Positions 7,556 to 14,918 of a DNA stretch of 17,284 nucleotides are shown here, in pieces; position 1 is the stretch's first letter, and every line of letters starts with the position of its first letter. Origin of the DNA: CAZOHG01 sp964579725 (lineage in GTDB: Bacteria > Zhuqueibacterota > JdFR-76 > BMS3Abin05); NCBI GenBank assembly GCA_964579725.1, contig CAZOHG010000067.1, positions 1 through 17,284 on the forward strand, given 5' to 3'. A program made the position numbers and the translations under genes. The notes beneath the pieces are model-generated. The model was not told where the DNA came from and made no database searches. It saw nothing but the letters and a program-made list of their open reading frames with translations.

Positions 7556-7790
7556 AAAAAAACTAAAATTCCCGAGTACAGCCTTTTTCCTCAGGGACAC
7601 TGCCCCCGACCACTAAAATGTGCCCTTTCGAGGTTCCGTATCAAGCAGTGAATTCTGACAGCTCTTCATTTCTTTCTGAGATAAATGGCCAATTTTTATG
7701 GGAGCGAGCTTGGCTCGGGATCCGTTTATTCAAAATCACCCCCTTTTTCTCGCACCTCTCGCCCAAGGGGACACTTGACTGTACAGACAA

Positions 7791-7819
7791 AAAAAGAACG
7801 GAATCCCCCCGATTTTTTT
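7791..7819. terminator. Possible bidirectional terminator between convergent genes
   Basis: The hairpin CGG-AATCCCC-CCG (7799-7811) is flanked by an A-rich run on the left (7791-7798) and seven T on the right (7813-7819). It could therefore end transcripts from the deacetylase gene on the plus strand and the symporter gene on the minus strand. The GC core is only three base pairs and the rest of the stem is A-T pairing with one mismatch, so this is a weak call. The rest of the 275-bp convergent gap (7556-7830) shows no gene or other strong signal. Confidence 0.35.
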
Positions 7820-7830
7820 GAACATTGCCC

Positions 7831-9453
7831 CTACCCTACAAAAAGCGGAGAGAAATAGACAAGCACTGCCACAATAACCAAAAGCACCACAAAAGACAAA
7901 ATGGCGTCCAGCGTGTTCCAGCTTGCCCGAGAAGCGGCGCGGTCTTCAGCCACCGTTGTACCGTAGGTTAATCCCTTGATCTGGGCAAAGGAAGGCGGGT
8001 CGGACAGCAAACTGACCACAACCAGGGTGGCAATTGCCGCTAAAAACAGAAAAATACAAAAATGCAGGAAATTCATGTCCGCAAAAGTGAACAAAATCCC
8101 GCTGAGATGGTGTTTGATTAATTCAGCAAAAAGCCGCAGCATGCCGACGGCAAATCCCCCAAACAGAGTCACCACAGCCGCTTTGGCGTTGATTCGTTTC
8201 CAGAAAACACCCAACAGGAACACGGCCGCAATGGGCGGAGCCAAATAGGATTGTACGCTCTGTAAATAGTGGTACAATTGCCCCGAAATGTGTCGCATGA
8301 GAGGAATCCACGCAATGCCCGCCAAAACCACCGCAGCAGTGGCAATTCGGCCGATGACCACCAACTTCTTCTCCGAAGCGTGAGGCCGAATTTTCTTGTA
8401 AATATCCATAGTGAAAAGCGTGGAGCAGGAATTAAAAACCGCTGCCAGGGAACTCATCAGGGCCGCCAAAAGTCCTCCTGCCACCAATCCCCGAATTCCC
8501 ACAGGGAGAAGCGTTCGCACCAATTCGGGGAAGGCCATGTCTGATTGGGGGAGATTCAATTGACCCGTTTTGGCCAGAGCGTAAGCAATCAGCCCGGGAA
8601 TAATAAAAATAAAGAAGGGAAGCAATTTCAAATAGGAAGCAAAAATGGTCCCGCGGCGTGCCTGAGTTTCGTTAAAGGCGGCCAAGGTTCTCTGGACAAT
8701 GTATTGGTCAGTGCACCAATACCAGAGCCCCACAATGGGCGGCGCGAACACCATACCCGTCCAGGGGAAATTGGGATCGCTGGCGGGCAGAAATAGATTG
8801 AGATGACTGCTGCCCACCAAATGAACCAAATTGCCCCACCCGCCAATCTTGTTCAGTCCGATTAGCGTAACGGTGACAGAACCCAAAATCAACACAAAGG
8901 CTTGCAGCGCTTCCGTGTACACCACTGCCCGAAGACCGCCGAGAATGGTGTAAATTCCGGTTAAAAGAACCACGATCAGCGCTCCTGTCCAAAAATCGAT
9001 GCCCATTAGTGTTTGGAACACCACCGCTCCGGCATACACGGTGACGGAAACTTTGGTCAACACGTAACCCACCAGTGAGATGATCGACAAAAACCAGCGC
9101 GCGGCAGGGGAATAGCGCTTTTCCAAAAATTCGGGCATGGTGAACACGCGGCTGCGCATGTAAAAGGGCACAAAAACCCAGCCGAGCAAAAGCACCAACC
9201 AGGAGTGCAACTCGTAGAGTCCCATGACCACACCCGATTCAGCAGCCGTTCCCGCCAGGCCGACCACGTGTTCTGAGCCAATATTTGAGGCAAAAATCGA
9301 CGCGCCGATCACAAACCACCCCACATGGCGCCCTGCCAAAAAATACTCAGCCGAGGAGTCCTGTTTTTGGTGAATCACCCACCAGGCGATCCCTAAAATC
9401 AACACAAAATAGAGGCCGACTACCATCCAGTCCGTAAAGCCTAAGATGTCCAT
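7831..9453 (-). CDS. SGLT-type sodium/sugar symporter (SSS family, SLC5-like)
   Basis: An inner-membrane sodium:solute symporter of 540 residues with about 14 hydrophobic segments and the LeuT fold. It resembles SGLT1 and vSGLT closely. NIGSEHVVGLAG (57-68) gives the SGLT1 Asn78/His83 equivalents Asn57/His62. Glu81 matches SGLT1 Glu102. LWYWCTDQYIVQRTLA gives Tyr245/Trp246 (SGLT1 Tyr290/Trp291). SYLKLLP gives Lys276 (Lys321). YLQSVQSYLAPPIAAVF gives Gln398 (Gln457). The sodium-site serines are Ser334/Ser335 in ALMSSLAAVFNS. With the sugar-contact set intact, the likely substrate is a hexose such as glucose or galactose. The ATG has GGAAGGAAGG upstream. It is 74 bp downstream of the GH31 gene on the same strand, consistent with one operon in which it imports the sugar the hydrolases release. 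Confidence 0.92.
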   Translation of the reverse strand: MDILGFTDWMVVGLYFVLILGIAWWVIHQKQDSSAEYFLAGRHVGWFVIGASIFASNIGSEHVVGLAGTAAESGVVMGLYELHSWLVLLLGWVFVPFYMRSRVFTMPEFLEKRYSPAARWFLSIISLVGYVLTKVSVTVYAGAVVFQTLMGIDFWTGALIVVLLTGIYTILGGLRAVVYTEALQAFVLILGSVTVTLIGLNKIGGWGNLVHLVGSSHLNLFLPASDPNFPWTGMVFAPPIVGLWYWCTDQYIVQRTLAAFNETQARRGTIFASYLKLLPFFIFIIPGLIAYALAKTGQLNLPQSDMAFPELVRTLLPVGIRGLVAGGLLAALMSSLAAVFNSCSTLFTMDIYKKIRPHASEKKLVVIGRIATAAVVLAGIAWIPLMRHISGQLYHYLQSVQSYLAPPIAAVFLLGVFWKRINAKAAVVTLFGGFAVGMLRLFAELIKHHLSGILFTFADMNFLHFCIFLFLAAIATLVVVSLLSDPPSFAQIKGLTYGTTVAEDRAASRASWNTLDAILSFVVLLVIVAVLVYFSPLFVG

Positions 9454-9527
9454 GCTGCCTTCCTTCCCAATAGGTCTTCCACTCTACGTCATTTTCGCTT
9501 GCCTAAACACTCAGAGCCGTTTCCCGT

Positions 9528-12134
9528 TCAGTTGCTCAACCATTGGAGGTACGGCACAAAGGCCGTGTCCTGTGAAGCGGCCGACCGAATCATCGACAAA
9601 ACCTTTTGCCAGGAGGCAGGAAACCGGTTGATTTCGGCTGCGGCTTTTTGAGGCTTTTGAGACAAAACCAAACCGGTTTGAGCCGTACGAACAACCAGTC
9701 GATTGGAATATTTCGACCGATCCCATCGGTGACGGGCTAAAAATTTGGCAAATGTCAGGAGGTGAGCCATTTTCCCCTTCATGCCCGACAGTCGAGCCTC
9801 GGCAAATTCGGGAACAATTACCTGAATGTGCACAGGCTGGTCGATCTTTAGCTCGGGTGTTAAAAGCTGTGTTTCCAGATTGTTCCCGTTGTAACACCAT
9901 GCATTTCGGCTCAAATAACGCGTGTGAGGCAGCACCTTCCCATTCACCCGAACCGAAACAGGCGGCAATGTCAACGGTAGTCGAATTTCGTAGGCTCTTT
10001 CCGTCAACATGCCAGGGTATTTGCCTTTCGGCGGATCAATGGTGACCTCAAGGGTTCCCGGCTTTTCCCGGCGAAACGAAATGCGTGTTTTAGCAAAAGC
10101 GCCCGTTTTGTAGGCGTCCGTATTACCCTCGTCCTCGTAAAGCTGAAACGAGCCCGAATCTCCGGGGAAAATGGTTAAAATCAAGGGGTCTACCTGCGGG
10201 TTTTGTGCAAAATTCAAGGGATTCTCCTGCGGCACAATGGCACCGGCCTTCACGTAGATCGGGATTTCGTTCAGTGCAAAGGGGCGGTGAATGACACGAT
10301 CCCCCCTCAACAAGGTGCCGCTTTCCCATTCGATCCACTGACCGGGCGGCAGCCAAAGCGATTGTTCCACGAAAAGGCTGTCTTTTCCCAGAGGGCGGGT
10401 AACCGGTTCAACCAGTAAATTGTCCCCGTAAAAATACTCATTTTTGAACCGGTAGGCCTCCTGGCGGCGGGGGTACTCATAGTAGAGCGGACGGCAAAGC
10501 GAAACACCCGTTTCGTACGCCTCGCGTGCCGCCGTGTAAATGTACGGAATCAGACTGTGGCGCAACAACATGGCGCGTCGCATGGCTTTGTAATAGGGAA
10601 AGGGGTATCCCCAGATTCTGCGTTCAATTTGGGGACTTTTGGTACAGTGGGTGCGAAAAATCGGGCTCAGCGCCCCCCATTGAATCCACCGGGTAAACAT
10701 TTCCGGCTCACTTTTCCCGTGCGTGTGCCCGCCAATGTCGTGGCTCCAGTACCCAAAACCTACGTTGCTGGCGGTAATGGTAAAATAGGGCTGAAAATCC
10801 AGGGAACGCCAGGTAATCCACGTGTCGCCTGAAAACCCGATCTGGTACCGATGATTGCCCAGCCCCCCGTACCGGTGAAAAATCAGGGGGCGGTTTCGAT
10901 GTTCCCGCTCCATGTCACTGAAAAAGACATAATTTAAGTAGAATGTGGGATTGACCCCCGGAATTTGGGTCGTGCTCCACTGCTGCCAATCGAGCCACCA
11001 GAAATCCACACCCATTTTTTCAAGGGGGTGAATGACCAAATTCATGTAATTGCGGGCAAATTTTTTATTGACGATGTCGAAAGGGACGTATTTTTTAGTT
11101 TTGGGGTCGATACCCATGGCACGCGCCATTTGAGGGTACACAGCCTCGTGCGGCTGAATGCCCGCAGCCGGGTGAAGATTGAGGCACACTTTAAGACTTT
11201 CGCGTTCCGTCCAGTCGAGGAAATCTTTCGGGTCGGGAAAATAGCTTTTGCTCCAGGTGTAGCCCGTCCAGCCGTAACTCTGTCCGGCTTGGTCGCGTTG
11301 AAGTTTTCCGTTTTTGTACCACTGAGGTAAAAACCGAATGTGCCAATCAATGTCCACCACAAGCACATCAAGCGGCACTTTGTGGTTTTGAAATTGGCCG
11401 ACCAACTCCCGCAGTTCCGAATCAGTGTATTCCCAATAGCGGGACCACCAAATACCGAAGGCAAATCGCGGGGGAATGGGAATGCGCCCGGCAATCTGAA
11501 CAAAATCGGCCAGCGCCTGTTTGTACTTCAAACCGTACCCGAAAAAGTACCAGTCTTGGCCGTCCGGGTGTGGCCGCGCTTGCACCCAGGGCCAATCGGA
11601 ATGGTCAAAAATGGGCCGCGAGGAGTCGTCAATAAGCACCCAACCGTCGCGGGAGATTAACCCCTGTCCGAGATCGATTTTCTTCCCCGTCCGCATGCGC
11701 ACGTCCCCGTTGTACCCATCCAGCGTGCGCGTGGTTCCCCCCAAATTGCCTGTGTTTTTCATCCCCGGGTGCCAGATTTTTTGGGCTCCGTCAACCGTGA
11801 AAGCAATGGAAAGATTGTCCGCCCGGAATTTTCCGCTTCTCACCTTGTAACGCAATTGGAGCGCGCGCGTTGAAATTTCCAGCCAACCGTTCCGAATCCG
11901 CTTTTTGAAATTCGGCACCGGCAGATTCCGATTCACAAAAACCAGCGTGGCGTGATCTTCAAACTGAGCCTTTTTTTGCCATTCCAAGCGAATGACTCGC
12001 GGCGTCAGAATGGTAAAACGGGCCTGCCCCACTCGAACAACGGCTTTGGGATTGGCCACTGGATTGTATTCGGTTGAAAAGGCACTTCCGACGCCAAAAG
12101 CGAAAATCACCGCGGCCAAAAGCAATCGTTTCAT
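9528..12134 (-). CDS. Secreted GH31 glycoside hydrolase
   Basis: An exported 868-residue glycosidase of family GH31, whose known members mostly cleave terminal alpha-glucosides, alpha-xylosides or alpha-galactosides. The signal peptide MKRLLLAAVIFAFGVGSAFS is followed by an N-terminal beta-sandwich. The (beta/alpha)8 barrel runs from about 220 to 530, with FAFGIWWSRYWEY, VDIDWH and the nucleophile region DFWWLDWQQW (Asp382). The likely acid/base Asp437 lies in GFSGDTWITW, followed by YWSHDIGGHTHG. The C-terminal beta domains include a DUF5110-like segment (about 635-770). A basic, probably helical tail of about 85 residues ends the protein. The motif around the nucleophile differs from the classical WxDMNE, so alpha-glucosidase is only a guess. 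I chose the ATG at 12132-12134, 9 bases after GGAG; the TTG two codons upstream sits too close to that site. It lies between the beta-helix lipoprotein and symporter genes. Confidence 0.9.
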   Translation of the reverse strand: MKRLLLAAVIFAFGVGSAFSTEYNPVANPKAVVRVGQARFTILTPRVIRLEWQKKAQFEDHATLVFVNRNLPVPNFKKRIRNGWLEISTRALQLRYKVRSGKFRADNLSIAFTVDGAQKIWHPGMKNTGNLGGTTRTLDGYNGDVRMRTGKKIDLGQGLISRDGWVLIDDSSRPIFDHSDWPWVQARPHPDGQDWYFFGYGLKYKQALADFVQIAGRIPIPPRFAFGIWWSRYWEYTDSELRELVGQFQNHKVPLDVLVVDIDWHIRFLPQWYKNGKLQRDQAGQSYGWTGYTWSKSYFPDPKDFLDWTERESLKVCLNLHPAAGIQPHEAVYPQMARAMGIDPKTKKYVPFDIVNKKFARNYMNLVIHPLEKMGVDFWWLDWQQWSTTQIPGVNPTFYLNYVFFSDMEREHRNRPLIFHRYGGLGNHRYQIGFSGDTWITWRSLDFQPYFTITASNVGFGYWSHDIGGHTHGKSEPEMFTRWIQWGALSPIFRTHCTKSPQIERRIWGYPFPYYKAMRRAMLLRHSLIPYIYTAAREAYETGVSLCRPLYYEYPRRQEAYRFKNEYFYGDNLLVEPVTRPLGKDSLFVEQSLWLPPGQWIEWESGTLLRGDRVIHRPFALNEIPIYVKAGAIVPQENPLNFAQNPQVDPLILTIFPGDSGSFQLYEDEGNTDAYKTGAFAKTRISFRREKPGTLEVTIDPPKGKYPGMLTERAYEIRLPLTLPPVSVRVNGKVLPHTRYLSRNAWCYNGNNLETQLLTPELKIDQPVHIQVIVPEFAEARLSGMKGKMAHLLTFAKFLARHRWDRSKYSNRLVVRTAQTGLVLSQKPQKAAAEINRFPASWQKVLSMIRSAASQDTAFVPYLQWLSN

Positions 12135-12356
12135 TTTCAATTCTCCTTCTTCTATTTTCTCTAATATCTTTAAAATGCTATTTGAACAGACTTCAGGCGT
12201 AGGCTTTTTTTCCTTTCACATTTTTTACCCTTGTTGGAGAAACTCGCCTGCGAAAAAGCGGCAGTCCCTTCCGCCTCTTCGAATCCCCCAAAGGGCACAA
12301 TGCCGGAAGCCTTTTCCTTGATTAAGACATTTCGAGGAAAACGCCTATTTCCGTTG

Positions 12357-12386
12357 TTTATAAAAAAATAAGGATTTTCTGAGCAA
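12357..12386 (-). promoter_or_regulatory. Candidate promoter for GH31-symporter transcription
   Basis: The minus strand carries TTGCTC (12381-12386; three of six) and TATAAA (12357-12362; five of six) separated by 18 bp. It would give a leader of about 215 bases before the GH31 ATG, which is long. A weak -35 box with a good -10 box fits an activator-dependent promoter, and the inverted repeat at 12401-12441 sits about 15 bp upstream of the -35 box. Confidence 0.3.
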
Positions 12387-12400
12387 AAACAACAGAAAAG

Positions 12401-12441
12401 TGAATCGGCTAAAATCGACATTTGTAAGGAACGCCGATTCA
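12401..12441. repeat. Perfect 9-bp inverted repeat, 23-bp spacer
   Basis: TGAATCGGC (12401-12409) and GCCGATTCA (12433-12441) are exact reverse complements. The arms could form a hairpin in RNA or act as paired half-sites for a regulator. There is no U-run next to it on the minus strand, so it does not look like an intrinsic terminator. Its place between the two hydrolase genes and just upstream of a candidate promoter favours a regulatory role. Confidence 0.5.
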
Positions 12442-12513
12442 TCTAATCGAAAGGGTCGGAAGATCCACTTCATTCATTTTTTTATGCGACGTTCAAAAGG
12501 CTGTTCCAAACGG

Positions 12514-14763
12514 CTACTTGACCTCTGCTAATTCTCGCCTGTAACGGTCTTTGTACAATCCTATTTTATCGACGGGAATGGGCTTAAATCCAATCGTCCA
12601 AATTTTGGATGTGCGATCGATATGAATTTTCCCGGTTTTAAACCCGTAAATGCCGGGATTTCCTTTTCCGAAGACATTACCCGCCATTTTTTGTCGAATG
12701 GTTGAATCGTCAATTGAGTAACGGACAAATTTCGTCGTCTGGTCGGTGTGTTGACTCCACTGCAGCAAAACCGAATCGGCAATAAAATTGTTTTTCACTT
12801 TCACAACAGATAGATCGAGGCCGTCCCACAAATCCAAAAAGCGCCCGCCGAAAGAGACATTGCGCACCACGACATTATTTTTGGGTACGTCGGGCTGGTC
12901 AGCCAGATAGTGGAGTAATTCGGGGTATCTACGGCTGTAAGGCGGTTGATCGTAGTGCACCGCCTGCAAACGATCGAAAAGGGTACTGACGTAGTCGGAG
13001 GTTCCCGGGGTAAAATAATTGTGCGCCCAGCTTGTTCCACGGGCGTCCACGTGAACAGAGGGAAAACAGGCCACAAACACATTATTCTCGATGCGATTGT
13101 CGCGGCCGCCGCCAATGAATGCGGCTTTGCCTGCTCGGTAAAAAATATTCCCATAAATTGTGTTGCCGCTGGTAAAATCGTCAAAATACACGCCGCGCAC
13201 GCCATAGAGTCCGGGGCCGTGCAGATCGTGAATAAAATTGTACCGTACCATATTCCCCCGCCACGTCCAATCGCGGCCAATGTAAATCGCCCCCACGTCG
13301 CCCGTTTCTTTGGCAATATCGTACACATTGTTGTATTCGATTCGGTGTTCGTTTCCTTGAAAAAGAATAGCCATGTGGGGGGCGTCGTGCAAGAGATTGT
13401 GGGAAAGGGTGTCGCCAACGCCGAACAAATAAATGGCCGGGGCGTAGGTTCGGTACACGCGTCCAAATCGACAAAACAAGCTGTTGGTCACCACACTTTT
13501 CCCGGGAGAGAGGGTTTGACGATTTCCGCTGAACAAATAAACCCCCGCACCCGCCAGATCGCAAAAATTGCAGGAAACCACGCGATTTTTGACGCCGCCA
13601 TTCAAATTGACCGCAGGATCGCCTACATTTCGAAAGGAGCACCCGGCAATCCGAATTTCGGAGCTGTTTTTGGCGTCAATGGCTTCCGTTCGCGAATAGG
13701 CAAATCGGATGCCCTCAAACTGCAGGTGTTGCGCGTTTCGAATAACAATAAAGGGAGAATCCAAAACGGAGAGAACGGCTTGCCCGCTGCCTAAATCGGA
13801 AGGGGGATAAAAATACAGCCTGTCGCGCTTTGGGTCGATGTAATATTCGCCGGCACTGTCCAACTCCGCAAGAATATTGTAAAAATAAAATCTCTGTCCT
13901 TTGGTGTAGCCGTAGCGATTGTAGGGCGGTGCCGGGTAAACGAGCAAATTTCGGGGGTCGATTTTGGCTGCCTTTTCGTAGGTGTCTGCCCAATCCCACG
14001 TAAAATACCCGTGCATCCAAACCCTTTCGTCGGGCTGCCACCGACGTACGCGAGCGTTCGAAATTTGAAACCGACCGTAATGGCGCCCCGTTGGAATGCC
14101 GAACCGTTTCTGCCTCGCATTTCCGGCGTACACCAATTTCCCGAATTGGGGAACGGAGCTGATTTTCAACCAGCCCGAATTGGGGTAACGAGCCAGGGTC
14201 ATGGCCTTTCCGTTAAAAAAGAGCTCCATTTCCAACGGTTTGTTGGGGCGAAAGGTATTCCCGCGGTGTACACGGGGCGGTACGGAATCAATTCCCGCCT
14301 TTTTTAAATCCACTTCAAACACGTTGTCCCGGACCTGCGGTTGTAAATGAGTTAGCGCCCAGGAATCGGACACTTTGTGAAATCCCGTCAGTTTCTTTCC
14401 CCCGGAAAAAAGCACTTTTTCGTGCGGGTACGCTTTCCAAACAACGGGAGCGCCCGGAACACCGGAATCTCTTTTCTCTAAACGCAGCGATTTGGAAATC
14501 GAATAAGTGCCTTGTCGCAAATAAACCGTCACACCCGAGGAAGGCCACTTTCCAGACGATTTAAGCGCACGCACCGCCTTCCGGGCGCGCTCAAGCGACC
14601 GAAAGGGTCCGTCACTCCGGGATTTATTGGGAACGGCTAAACGTCCGGACCAGGTGTCCCGCCCCTGAGGCGAAACGAAAATTGCGGGCTGTTGAATAGT
14701 TTTGTGGGAACAAGCCAATAAAATCGGCAAAATGACGAAGGAAATCAAGCGGAATGTTTTCAT
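12514..14763 (-). CDS. Right-handed beta-helix lipoprotein, GH141-like glycoside hydrolase
   Basis: A 749-residue exported lipoprotein. The signal MKTFRLISFVILPILLAC ends in the lipobox LLAC, with Cys18 lipidated and Ser at +2, compatible with outer-membrane placement. Then comes IFVSPQGRDTWSG and GPFRSLERARKAVRAL, the typical opening of large parallel beta-helix polysaccharide-degrading proteins. Beta-helix rungs span about 333-590, with repeated asparagine and valine/isoleucine ladders such as NRIENNVFV. Conserved acidic stretches that could be catalytic are ETGDVGAIYIGRDW (Asp489) and GVRGVYFDDFTSGN (Asp528/Asp529). This layout resembles GH141, whose few characterised members are a fucosidase and xylanases. 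I cannot confirm the family from sequence alone. I chose the ATG at 14761-14763, which has a CGGAGAAA site upstream and gives a proper lipoprotein signal; the 12 extra upstream codons would spoil it. It lies 155 bp after the (alpha/alpha)6 gene. Confidence 0.82.
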   Translation of the reverse strand: MKTFRLISFVILPILLACSHKTIQQPAIFVSPQGRDTWSGRLAVPNKSRSDGPFRSLERARKAVRALKSSGKWPSSGVTVYLRQGTYSISKSLRLEKRDSGVPGAPVVWKAYPHEKVLFSGGKKLTGFHKVSDSWALTHLQPQVRDNVFEVDLKKAGIDSVPPRVHRGNTFRPNKPLEMELFFNGKAMTLARYPNSGWLKISSVPQFGKLVYAGNARQKRFGIPTGRHYGRFQISNARVRRWQPDERVWMHGYFTWDWADTYEKAAKIDPRNLLVYPAPPYNRYGYTKGQRFYFYNILAELDSAGEYYIDPKRDRLYFYPPSDLGSGQAVLSVLDSPFIVIRNAQHLQFEGIRFAYSRTEAIDAKNSSEIRIAGCSFRNVGDPAVNLNGGVKNRVVSCNFCDLAGAGVYLFSGNRQTLSPGKSVVTNSLFCRFGRVYRTYAPAIYLFGVGDTLSHNLLHDAPHMAILFQGNEHRIEYNNVYDIAKETGDVGAIYIGRDWTWRGNMVRYNFIHDLHGPGLYGVRGVYFDDFTSGNTIYGNIFYRAGKAAFIGGGRDNRIENNVFVACFPSVHVDARGTSWAHNYFTPGTSDYVSTLFDRLQAVHYDQPPYSRRYPELLHYLADQPDVPKNNVVVRNVSFGGRFLDLWDGLDLSVVKVKNNFIADSVLLQWSQHTDQTTKFVRYSIDDSTIRQKMAGNVFGKGNPGIYGFKTGKIHIDRTSKIWTIGFKPIPVDKIGLYKDRYRRELAEVK

Positions 14764-14918
14764 TGAATTTCTCCGATTAGGTCTTCGTTTTCTACACACT
14801 TACCAAAGAACCACCGACGCACAAAGAGGTGAAGTTGAACTCAGGACACACCTTTTTCCAACTCCGCTCACTCGTTTGCGGGCAGGCGAATGACTTCAAA
14901 ATACGGATTTTTCAAAAA

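Larger units (their letters stand above)
12135..12513. other. Intergenic region upstream of the GH31 gene
   Basis: This gap of about 379 bp separates two genes on the same strand and is long for an operon. It contains a candidate minus-strand promoter and, just upstream of it, a 9-bp perfect inverted repeat, both annotated separately. A 90-codon open frame on the minus strand (12170-12442) starts with ATG but has no Shine-Dalgarno, no recognisable fold, and a low-complexity basic end, so I do not call it a gene. I saw no clear terminator after the upstream beta-helix gene. Confidence 0.5.

Noticed and set aside
7618..7821. 67-codon plus-strand frame in the convergent gap
   Set aside because: No ribosome binding site, no recognisable features, and it runs into the proposed terminator hairpin.
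12170..12442. 90-codon minus-strand open frame upstream of the GH31 gene
   Set aside because: It starts with ATG but has no Shine-Dalgarno, spans the candidate promoter and inverted repeat, and its translation shows no domain-like pattern. It is more likely a chance frame in a leader region.
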